DNA from: Synchiropus splendidus | Lineage: Eukaryota; Chordata; Actinopteri; Syngnathiformes; Callionymidae | Direction of reading: 5' to 3' | Assembly: GCF_027744825.2 (NCBI RefSeq) | Contig: NC_071334.1 | Location: 35,867,937 to 35,931,936, forward strand | DNA: 64,000 nucleotides | Part shown: in pieces, positions 23,151-33,900 of the stretch | How positions within the stretch are numbered: the stretch's first letter is position 1 | Layout: every line of letters begins with the position of its first letter | Translations under genes and position numbers: made by a program | The notes under the pieces: generated by a model | Databases searched by the model: none | What the model was told of the DNA's origin: nothing | The model's input: the letters and a program-made list of their open reading frames with translations, nothing else

Positions 23151-24383
23151 CCTCGGCACCTCTGGTCTGCATTTAAACTTGATGATCTCACAGCCAGAAG
23201 GGAGGAACTTCCAGGATGGGCTGTTGGTCCAGACCGTTGGAAGCCCGCCACATGTCCTTGCCAGTCTGACATTACACAAGACAAACAAAAAGCACATAAT
23301 AGAAAGATTCCGTGGTGTTCTGACAAGGGTGGAACCTCACACATGATGTTCCTGAGTCAGAGGAAGAGGTCTGAGGGAGACAGGCAAGTGGCAGCGTCTT
23401 TTCCAGAGGTTCATGTTGTCCCGGGGCAACGTGAGTGCAGTGGAGGAGGGGGTTCTGTGCTGTGCTCTGAAATGTTCATAAAAAAACGTATACACATTTA
23501 GCGATGAATAGTCATGAAAACATAATAAAAAACATATAAAGCCAAATTGGTCTATATCAAATAGTAAATATCACCAAAATGATGATCAAAAATAGCATAC
23601 AGTTGAAACAGCCAATAATTGTGGGAAGCGTAACATTCGTACTATCACGATTATGTTTGCATGCAGTTCAGTGACTGACTTTGAAACTTTGAGATCTGTT
23701 TTAAGTCAAATATTTAGCAGAAATGCAAAAAAGACTAACAAGCGTACCTTTGTAAAAGGAAAAATCTGAAAAATAAATAAAACAAAATCAAATATAAATA
23801 AATATGCGTGTGTGTATTCTTCTCTGACAGACCTATGTCAAAGGAGCTGATAGGCCGGGAGTGCTTACTGAACGTTTCTGTACACTTCTCTTTATTTATG
23901 ATTGAAAACATTATTTTATCCTTATTTTTTCCTGAGCTCTCCATCAGTGGGAATGTGTCTTTTACCCACTTCCAGTTTGAAACCTAAAAAGTGTGTAAAA
24001 AACAGTGTATCGGCCAGAACAATGACAGTCCTCCTCCCCACTCACCGATTCCTATTGACCCGAGCTCCAGGACTCTTGAAGCCTCCTCTCACCGTAGGAC
24101 ACAGGATATGAGACAATCAATCGATCAAGTGAGAACACTTTAGTAACACTTTAGATTTGGGAACACATATTACCTCTTAATATCTAGTGACTTGCTTATT
24201 TACTGTCAATAATCAGTAATTATGATTCTGAGTCAATGTTTCCTGACCATTCTAATGTAGTCAGGAATAACAAGACACCATACCATGATGATGTAATACA
24301 TGCTAATACATGTACAAACAAATTATTTATATTAGGTAATATGTTCCCTAATCTTATGTGTGACCAAGACCCTTTTTTGCTGG

Positions 24384-24391
<8 letters not shown>

Positions 24392-24458
<67 letters not shown>
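24392..24458. repeat. (TA)n microsatellite followed by poly(T)
   Basis: About 24 TA units then 18 T, seen directly. Confidence 0.95.
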
Positions 24459-24459
<1 letters not shown>

Positions 24460-24486
24460 TTAATAAAAATTCTTTCTTTTTTTAAT

Positions 24487-24956
24487 ACGTCAGTGTCACC
24501 GCAGTTGAGTAAGCGGCTTATTGGATTAAAGGGAGCACATGTTACTCATTGATGGAAGAGAATTAATGAATCAGAAAGTTGGATGTGCTCTGGCACATTC
24601 ACTTTTCACATTAGATATGGATGGTCAAGAAGCAGCTCTTGATGAGTCTTCAGGTCACGACATCCACCTCAGCCTATCTTCATCACACCTATCTTCTTCA
24701 TGTCCACGTTTACCACATCCATGAACCTCACAGTCATGGAACCCTTTTTAATACGTTTATTATATATTTAAAAAAAAACATTTTCATTCCTCTTCGCTTG
24801 AGACGTCAGTGTCACTGCAGTTGAGTAAGAGGTTTGTTGGACTCTGTTGAACACATCTTCGTCACTGATGGAAGAGAATTCATGAATCAGAAAGTTCTCT
24901 GGCATCTGGCAACACTGACTTTTCACATTTCATATGGATGCTCATGAAGCAGCTCT
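24487..24956. repeat. Diverged tandem duplication (two copies of about 154 bp)
   Basis: Copy 1 (24487-24640) and copy 2 (24803-24956) share, in order, ACGTCAGTGTCAC, GCAGTTGAGTAAG, TGATGGAAGAGAATT, ATGAATCAGAAAGTT, ACTTTTCACATT and GAAGCAGCTCT. The spacing between copies is 316 bp, so the duplicated unit is probably longer than the recognisable core. No coding potential is evident. Confidence 0.75.
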
Positions 24957-25753
24957 CGAGGGGTCTCCTTTAGGAAAACATGGGGACTCCAACGTGGATG
25001 CCATCTCTGTCTGTTTGACTTAATTCTTTGTGTCCTGCTCCTGTCTTCTTCATAGTGGTCTCTGATGAGAGTCACCTCGCACAAGTCGGGTTCTCTCAAG
25101 GTTTCTGCTTCCGAAAAAAGGCCACATGATTTTGCTCGGTGAATAGAGCACATCCTCTGTTTCTCTTCAAAACAGTGGTGACTATTGTTACTGTGAATGG
25201 GACTCCAGAATAACCATTGCTGCCTTTGCTTAGAGGACAAAGTATGATTTGCTCATCATCCTTGTACTTGTACAGCATTGCTCAGAGAAACCAGACATGA
25301 TCTTTTGACGCCACACCCATTATTACTGCGGAGGTGTACTTTTGTTACTGGCTCCAGTGTGCATCATGATGAGTCTGTGGTTGGAAAGAATCACAGACAG
25401 CCCAGTTGTTCTGGTGCTGTTTTCCCATCATGTCATCTTGCATTTTCAGAGACGCTCTCATCAGTGACGTTGTGTTAGGGATAATGGACGCAAACACGTG
25501 TCCAACACGTCTCACAAGTTATGCTTAGACATCAGTCATCCACACACAGTGATTATTGAAAAGAAAGGGATTTTTCTCCCAGTTTTGTAATTTCCTCGAG
25601 TTATAATGAAGTCGGATAAACGGGTAAACACCACCACCTGCTGTCTATTTCGTTAATTGCAGGTAAGGTCAACTAGAAAGAGAGGAGGAAAGTGTGATGT
25701 TCACTGTCCTTGTGATTGTTATGTTAAGAACCACCACTTTTTTTTAGTTTCTG

Positions 25754-28365
25754 TGAGCAAAGTGGGCGGCAAATGGGTCGGCGTGTCACGCAACCAAATA
25801 TCGTAATGAGCAAAGTGAGCCACGCGTTACACGATCAAATATGGTAATGAGCAAAGTGGGCGGCGCGTCACGCGACCAAATATGGTAATGAGCAAAGTGG
25901 GAGGGGCGTCACGCGACAAAATATGGTAATGAGCAAAGTGGGAGGGGCGTCACGCGACAAAATATGGTAATGAGCAAAATGGGAGGGGCGTCACGCGACA
26001 AAATATGTGGGCGGTAAAGTGGGCGGCGCCTCACGCGACCAAATAAGGTAATGAGCAAAGTGGGCGGCGCGTCACGCGACCAAATAAGGTAATGAGCAAA
26101 GTGGGCGGAAAAGTGGACGGCAAAGTGGGCGGCGCGTCACCCGACCAAATCAGGTAATGAGCAAAGTGGGCGGCGCGTCACGTGACCAAATATGGTAATG
26201 AACAAAGTGGGTGGCGCGTCACGCATCAAAATAGGGTAATGAGCAAAGTGGGCGGCGCGTCACGCGGCAAAATAGTGTCATGAGCAAAGTGGGCGGCGCG
26301 TCACCCGAACAAATATGGTAATGAGCAAAGTGGGCGGCAAAGTGGGCGGCAAAGTGGGCGGCGCGTCACGTGACCAAATAAGGTAATGAGCAAAGTGGGC
26401 GGTAAAATGTGCGGCAAAGTGGGCGGCGCGTCACGCGACCAAATAAGGTAATGAGCAAAGTGGGCGGTAAAGTGGGCGGCAAAGTGGGTGGCGCATCACG
26501 CGACCAAATAGGGTAATGAGCAAAGTGGGCGGCGCGTCACGCGACCAAATAAGGTGATGAACAAAGTGGGCGGCGCTTCATGCGACCAAATAAGGTAATG
26601 AGCAAAGTCGACGGCAAAGTCGACGGCAAAGTGGGCGGCGCGTCACCCGACCAAATCAGGTAATGAGCAAAGTGGGCGGTAAAATGTGCGGCAAAGTGGG
26701 CGGCATAGTGGGCGGCACGTCATGCGACCAAATAAGGTAATGAGCAAAGTGGGCGGCGCGTCACGTGACCAAATATGGTAATGAACAAAGTGGGTGGCGC
26801 GTCACGCATCAAAATAGGGTAATGAGCAAAGTGGGCGGCGCGTCACGCGGCAAAATAGGGTCATGAGCAAAGTGGGCGCCGCATCACCCGAACAAATATG
26901 GTAATGAGCAAAGTGGGCGGCGCGTCACCCGAACAAATAATGAGGTAATGAGCAAAGTGGGCGGTAAAGTGGGCGGCGCAGTGGGCGGCGCAGTGGGCGG
27001 CGCGCCACGCGACCAAATAAGGTAATGAACAAAGTGGGTAGCGCGTCATGCGACAAAATAGGGTACTGAGCAAAGTGGGCGGCGCCTCACCCGACCAAAT
27101 AATGTAATGAACAAAGTGGGCGGCACTTCATGCGACCAAATAAGGTAATGAGCAAAGTGGGCGGCAAAGTGGGCGGCAAAGTGGGCGGCGCGTCACCCGA
27201 CCAAATCAGGTAATGAGCAAAGTGGGCGGCAAAGTGGGCGGCAAAGTGGGCGGCGCGTCACCCGACCAAATCAGGTAATGAGCAAAGTGGGCGGTAAAAT
27301 GGGCCGCATAGTGGGCGGCATAGTGGTTGGCAAAGAGGGCGGCGCGTCACGCGACCAAATAAGGTAATGATCACAGTGGGCGGCACGTCACGTGACCTAA
27401 TATGGTAATGAACAAAGTTGGCGGCGCGTCACGTGACCAAATATGGTAATGAACAAAGTGGGCGGCGCGTCACGCGACAAAATAGGTTACTGAGCAAAGT
27501 GGGCGGCGCCTCACCCGACCAAATAAGGTAATGAACAAAGTGGGCGGCGCGTCACGCGACCAAATAAGGGAATGAGCAAGGTGGGCGTCGCGTCACGCAA
27601 CCAAATAAGGTAATGAGCAAAGTGGGCGTCGCGTCATGCGACCAAATAAGGTAATGAACAAAGTGGGCGGCGCGTCACACGACCAAATATGGTAATGAGC
27701 AACGTGGGTGGTAAAGTTGCCGGTAAAGTGGGCGGCGCGTCACGCAACCAAATATGGTAATGAACAAAGTGGATGGCACGTCACGTCACCAAATAAGGTA
27801 ATGAGTAAAGTTGCCGGTAAAGTGGGCGGCGCGTCACGCCACCAAATATGGTAATGAGCAACGTGGGCGGCGCGTCACGCAACCAAATAAGGTAATGAAC
27901 AAAGTGGGCCGCGCGTCACGCCACCAAATATGGTAATGAACAAAGTGGGCGGCGCGTCACACGACCAAATATGGTAATGAGCAAAGTGGGCGGTAAAGTT
28001 GCCGGTAAAGTGGGCGGCGCGTCACGCGACCAAATAAGGTAATGAGCAAAGTGGGGGGCGCGTCACACGACCAAATATGGTAATGAGCAAAGTGGGGGGG
28101 CGCGTCACGTGACCAAATATGGTAATGAACAAAGTGGGCGGCGCGTCACATGACCAAATATCGTAATGAACAAAGTGGGCGGCGCGTCACATGACCAAAT
28201 ATGGTAATGAACAAAGTGGATGGCGCGTCACGTCACCAAATAAGGTAATGAACAAAGTGGGCGGCGCATAACGCGACCAAATAAGGTAATGAGCAAAGTG
28301 GGCGGCGCGTCACAACATCAAATATGGTAATGAGCAAAGTGGGCGGAGCATCACAACACCACTTA
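25754..28365. repeat. CpG-rich minisatellite array, basic period about 41 bp with nested 12 bp repeats
   Basis: The array is about 2.6 kb. The prevailing unit begins AAAGTGGGCGGCGCGTCACG, continues with a CGACCAAATAAGG-type segment and closes GTAATGAGC. Many units carry one to three extra 12 bp insertions of the type GGCAAAGTGGGC. Units vary at set positions, such as TCACGCGACC versus TCACGTGACC, and AAATAAGG versus AAATATGG. A 41 bp period is not a multiple of three and apparent reading frames break, so it is not coding. There are no spacer-like unique sequences, so it is not CRISPR. Confidence 0.95.
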
Positions 28366-28899
28366 ATTCTGTCACCAATCACTTCCGCAATCATGAGCAA
28401 GCTCCAAGTAAACCACCGAGGTAATGAACTGAGTCTCACCTTCAAGTGTTTTGCCTCCTTATACTCTGATCCAATGTGCTTAGACTACTGCGATACTTTC
28501 TTTAAAAGAGATTTTATTTCAATTTCTGTAAGTAACTTGTTCTGGGTGTGACCCACTAATATTTAGTAGAAACTACCACATCCTTAAAACCATGTAAAAC
28601 TTGCTCTTCATTCATTCTAACATTGCAGTTGCACAATGATGCAAAACATCTACTGCCAGTTTCTCTTTTCACAGTGCTTTTCACTTGTTCCGCTGGCACC
28701 ACTGATTTTGCTTTTAATCTGATTTTGTTATGTAATTATACTCAACCTTTTTTTTTTTTATGAAATGGCTTCCTCATATTGCATGGTAAGATAAAACTAA
28801 CATTTGTCTATTAGATCACATGATAACATTTTTTTCTAGACTTGGCCAATGCATGAATGGCATGTTGAAGTAGTTTTACATTTTATGGCAGCATGGACT

Positions 28900-29345
28900 G
28901 CCCAGGAACCTACGGCAGGATCCTGCCCATGGACTTTAACACCATCCTCCCTGCTCTGCTCCAAGACAGGCTCTCCCAGCTCATTGTGTCAGACTCCATC
29001 GACAGGTGACTCATCGACTTCCAGATGGACCAGAACAATCACATGCAGCTGGAGACAACGGTCTTGGATACACAGACCCTCACTCTCCCTGTACTGCTCA
29101 ACTGCTGCACCTCCACAGCCATAAGTCTGTCAAGCTGATCACGTTTGTGGACGGCATTAACAGGACAATCTCATCTGTTATGCCAGTGCCACCACCATGG
29201 ACAAGCTCAGAGTGTAGCGTTGAGGTGGGATCACAGCCGATCCTTTATTTGTATTGCTGTGCCTCTACCCTCATGCAGCAGGCTACGGTCAATCAGGACC
29301 AGAACCTCCCGCCCCAAGTTTCTTCCCCTCTGCCCTCAGACTCAT
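28900..29345 (+). mobile_element. Decayed non-LTR retrotransposon fragment (reverse-transcriptase region)
   Basis: Read across stops and a frameshift, the plus strand gives DFNTILPALLQDRLSQLIVS, then, in another frame, HKSVKLITFVDGI. The order and wording match the reverse-transcriptase core of L2/CR1/Rex-type LINEs, with FVDG where an active element has a FADD-type catalytic box. An in-frame TGA after SDSIDR and the altered box show that it is dead. Confidence 0.6.
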
Positions 29346-30089
29346 GAACACTTCACCCTTCTCACTCTTATTCTTCTTACCTCTTGCTGCACTATCTACC
29401 TACTTTATTATCTTATTGTGCTGTTATTTATGTTGAATGTTGCACGATGGCACTAGAAGCGCATTCCTAGTCTATGAAACCTCACTGACAATGGCAAAAA
29501 AAATGGGCCTTTTATATATTTTTTATTTCCCATCACAGTGTGTTTTTAGCTGTTAATTTCATACAAGTGGGTTGTATTTTTAATTGTGTCAAATTTGTAG
29601 AAATTGGTCACATATGGTGTCATGTGATGAATGGAAATACATTTTATTCGTATGGTATCTGTCAACCTGATTGCGATTATTTTAGATTGATTTAATATAT
29701 AGTACACAGTAATGTTGACAATTAAGAATTTATTGAAATTAAGAGGAGAAAGCGAATTTGTGTTAACAGAAAAGAAACTGGTTTTGCAATGACATTTAAT
29801 TCATTTGAATACCTTCTGAAAAGTAAGTAACGCCCAAGCCTCAAGTGTGTTGGTGGAAGGACAGGTGTGTTGTCAAAATGAGAACAAGAATTGAAAAGGT
29901 TAGTGCTGGCTTACTCTGTTGTCAGTTGAGAGTGTACACAAAAGGAAACACGGGCATCAATTCAACGCCTCATTGTTTATAAATACAGGTATTTAAAGTC
30001 ACCTTCAGACTTACCTAAATATTGAGAAATATAAGAGAAGTCTACTTATGCCTATGATTGAATCAACTGATATGTTCTTGTATTCTTTA

Positions 30090-30347
30090 TCAGCAGCCTG
30101 CCACCTCTTCAGGACCTGTATGTCTCCAGGACCCAGAGGCGTGCAGGTCGGATCAGACCAGAACCCCCCGTCACTGGAACAGCTTCTTCCCTTCGGCCGT
30201 CAGACTGTTGAATTCGTGAACAGCCTTTGTTGTTTATTTTATTTTATTTTGTTTTTTTCTGTCAGCACTTCATTCCAAAACACTTTCCTCGTTGCTAGCT
30301 CCGCACTGATCATTGCAATAAATTTCATTGTGATTCTGATTCTGATC
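30090..30347 (+). mobile_element. LINE 3' end fragment with short tandem tail
   Basis: The sequence translates as LPPLQDLYVSRTQRRAGRIR, the usual C-terminal end of fish L2/Rex-like LINE polyproteins. It is followed by AGCTTCTTCCCTTCGGCCGT and finishes with the repeated GATTCTGATTCTGAT tail characteristic of such 3' ends. Confidence 0.7.
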
Positions 30348-30704
30348 AGTCGGTATTTCCAGAAAATGGAGTGCACAGAGCGTCATCTTGCACAGAGTCG
30401 GATCGAGCCCTGCAACAGAGCACTGAGCTCTGTAGTGTAGTTGCACTAAGGAGTTAAGTTAAGTCCCTTTAAAGCTGACATCATCATTGCCCTTGTCGTC
30501 ACTTTTGATGCTCTTTTTCTTTTGACTTGATTCGTTTTATTTCGCTACTTTTCAATCCGCGGGTAAGCACAACACATGGACAATTAGGAATAACGAATTA
30601 AACTACTCCACACAGCATGGATCCACAGTCGATCTCGATCGTCTCAAAGTGGATTCGAACCCACTCGGAAGCTGCGACACGAACCTCTATGTCAAGTACG
30701 TATT

Positions 30705-30972
30705 TTGTGGGCGTGGTCTTGTTTGCAGTTGTCCAATAGATGACGAAGGGAGTCCCACTTTCTCGTGGTTGCTATGCCTACACGAGTCCCTTTTTGACTG
30801 ACAGGTTTGACATCCAATTGTAGCAGCGTAGGGCGGGCGCTCTCAGAAGAGTCTTGTGGATTTCTACTACGGCGGTCAGACCGCTCAGACTGGCCAAGGT
30901 GTCTCTTCTTCGTAGCCGAGTAAACTTGAGATGGAAACTATAATATAAACCGGTCGGGAGAATTGAGTGCAG
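30705..30972 (+). promoter_or_regulatory. fcho1: Probable fcho1 promoter and non-coding first exon
   Basis: CCAAT boxes at 30733 and 30814 and a GC box GGGCGGGCG at 30831 stand just upstream of GC-richer sequence that ends in a usable donor, GTGCAG then GTAATA, at 30972. The coding exon at 39170 has an acceptor 24 nt before its ATG, so an upstream non-coding exon is needed. Placing it here is inference; another first exon inside the 8 kb intron cannot be excluded. Confidence 0.4.
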
Positions 30973-33900
30973 GTAATAACACGTTTTCTTTGTATAGTGT
31001 GAATGTGCTAATAGCGCGAATAAGGCGTCCCAAACATCGAATTGAATGGCTGTTGTGCCGGTAGCTTTCATTCATCACGTTTGTTTGACAGAAGCTAACA
31101 TGCCGGAGGGAAAATTAGCAAACAAACCAATTAAAACCATTGTTTTCGGTCAATAACGGCTCTGCGGTGAAACTGATATCGCGACATTTCGAGGGGCGGT
31201 TGACTCGAATAGCTTCTTTACCTGTTAAAATGACACCATGTTTATTGAAGTTTTTTTTTTTTTTCTTCATAAGCATGTTTGTGTTGTTCATGCTAACTTT
31301 GTGCCATTTGTCTGTGTGGCTACTGTTTTTCAATTATTTGTTGTATCGTTGACAGTATCTTAAGTCAGTGATGTTTTGCATTATTTGTAAGACATGAATG
31401 TGCGACATTTACAAATTCATTTTCAAACAATTCAAACAATCACGCTGAGATGTCAATATTAACGATAATCAGATAAATATTATACTTATCATCATTTGTA
31501 ATTTACGTGAACAAACAGTTTTTTATTAACATGCAGTCACTCAATTCAGAGTGCAAAGTCAGCTTGTCCATTAAGGAAATATTTTGTAGCTACTGGGGAC
31601 GTTGTAATAAGTTACAAACATTCCTACTTAAGTGTTTTGTCTGGTTGTTTGGTTTTGTTTAAATGGAGGTTGTTACTCTAGTTGTTATAGTAGTACTGTT
31701 AACATCTTTATACACAATCTAAATTGAACAGTAACATCACTTATTTTTGGTTATTTGGGTATTTTGGTTGTCAGTGTAAACAATGGTTAACTTCTGCCTC
31801 TTCAGAACAGTATAGTTACACTTAAAGCACCACAAACACCAATATAACTCATACTTTTAAAATGCTGGTTGGCACCTGGGATTACAGACACCATTCTAGG
31901 TTACTGTCTCAGGTTTTATCCACCCCTTACGTGGCTCTTCTCCTTAGTACAGTACTGAAAGTCTCCGTGACTAAAACACACAGCCATTTGATGGGCTTTG
32001 ACACGTTATTAGACATCAAATGAATGGATATCTTACACTAACCCCAACCTCTGTTGCTGAACATAGAATGATTGGAGTACCATCCCATGACTTACCCCAA
32101 AGTCTTTTTTTTAATGTGTTATAAAATATCCATGACATTCCTTGACCTTTCAAAGAGGTCAGGCTAGCCTGCTCACTCTTACTAAATGCAGTTAATGTGG
32201 CTGATTGTCTTTTCCGCTGATAGGAGCAATGTTGTCCCTTTTTCTGGAACATTAAAAGTTAGTTTTTGTGCGGTTTTTGTTTATGTACTTACAAAGTTAA
32301 TCTTGTATCGAGTACATCTGTTTGAACAGTTCTTTCCAAAAAAGTTCTCCAGTGTTGGCAGTATGTCTTCCATTAGGGTTGCAGATACACTGTCACAAGC
32401 AGCGCTAATGCTACAACTTAATTAACTATTATAGTTAAACATAAACATATGGTGATGTTGGAGGTAAAAGCCACTAATAAGTTTCATCATAAAACAGTTT
32501 CAAGAGAGACTGTAGTGTGTCCAACACATGTAGTGGAATGAAAATGTTTTATTGTGATAATTGTCGCAGAGCAGAAATGACAAAATTCACCATTTTTTAT
32601 TGCCATATCACCCATACCTAGTAGGTAGATAAACAGAAAGTGGCTTTCACATTCCAATGTTATGCAAATTAGCTAAACTTGCTGGTCTGACATTGTACCT
32701 GGCTGCAACCTTTTTCACTCTTACTAAATCCTTAACTGTAATGCGGCCACCTTCCCTTGCTATTGGCAGTGTGACAACACTTAATGTGGCACCAGTGATG
32801 GATATTAATTATTTATAGCCTTTCCAATGTAGGCTGAAATGCTTCAGGGCTTTTGCCACGACCTGCTACACCCGGAAGTCCGGAAACGTATGACAGGAAA
32901 CTGAAACGGCACCTCTTATGCAATTACTGCATACATTAGCTGCTCCTGTCTAAGGGTTGGAGGGCTCTCTGGCTACACTCGTATTCATTCTCTTCTAACT
33001 GGACTGATAAAATAGCAACCTGGTGGCGAATCTTGAATTAGACTTGAATGCAAAGCCCTTGCTTCAGTGCGGGGTTGTGATGTGAGAGATTCTGGCCAAG
33101 ATCTGTTTGTCACAGATGGAAGGATCCTGGGGCTGGATCACCCCCTTGGCTTACTCACATGCTTGGTCTATTTCTAGGTTAGTGGTACAGTTTATGCCTT
33201 TGTGCTTCAATAGACAGAGGGAACTTAAATTGTGCTAACTGAAATAAATGTATTTTCGGGGTTTCTTGGAAATGAGTGGTGCACAGTTCGGTGTATTTCC
33301 CACCTGAAAGGAGGTAAACTAATGCAGGATGAACAGCATGGATTTCATTTTGTGCTTCGAGAAGCCTGAATGGCTCTTCTATTTTGTTAGTTTAAGAGCA
33401 AGTGTTTCTCTTTACTATCTACATCAAATATCGGAACAGTTTGGTTATCTTTATGTCTATGAAATGTCACTTCATTATTTTTGGGCAATTTGTGTTCCCA
33501 CTGTGATAATGTCGGCTTGAGTGTAACCAAGAGTTGTCTTCTGACTGCTTTCATTTATTTGCTTTGCTTTTTTCGCAACCCACTATTAAACTTTTTTTTC
33601 TAAATGTGCAACACGATTGCCTCAGTTGGCTTGTTGTAAAATGGATGTTGGCCATTGCATTGTAGAAGGCAAATTCCATTGTCCATATTTTGCATAATCT
33701 AATCAAATTTTTATGTTTGTGTATAGATTTCAATGTCTATTTTGTTTTCAGTTAGAGGCAGTGCAAAGACGTGAAGCCTGCCCAGCATGCTCTCATAGAC
33801 TGGGTTGCGTTTGTCTGCTGCTCTGACAAAAGCACATTCAAGCAAGGACAATGGAGATCTGACTGCCTATGTTTTTTGTGACTCCCATTTTCTCTCTCAG

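Larger units (their letters stand above)
23151..25753. other. Intergenic DNA between prg4 and the minisatellite, no gene recognised
   Basis: AT-rich sequence with no reading frame I can match to a family. It holds a long TA run with a T run (24392-24458) and a diverged tandem duplication (24487-24956). The part nearest the prg4 start may contain its regulatory DNA, but I see no specific site I could defend beyond the TATA-like box. Confidence 0.5.
28366..30680. other. Intergenic DNA between the minisatellite and the fcho1 promoter
   Basis: AT-rich DNA with two decayed LINE pieces (28900-29345 and 30090-30347) and no intact gene. Confidence 0.5.

Noticed and set aside
25754..28365. Possible CRISPR array or repeat protein gene in the minisatellite
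   Set aside because: There are no unique spacers, the period is not a multiple of three, and the host is a vertebrate. Short open frames there (for example 26861-27073, 28233-28445 minus) only reflect the repeat.
28849..29456. Overlapping plus-strand open frames downstream of the minisatellite, considered as a gene
   Set aside because: They are frameshifted pieces of a dead LINE reverse transcriptase, recognisable only across frames.
30640..30680. tRNA B-box-like word (minus strand GGGTTCGAATCC) near the fcho1 promoter
   Set aside because: No complete tRNA can be folded: there is no matching acceptor stem, D arm or anticodon arm upstream on that strand. Perhaps a tRNA-derived relic, but unsupported.
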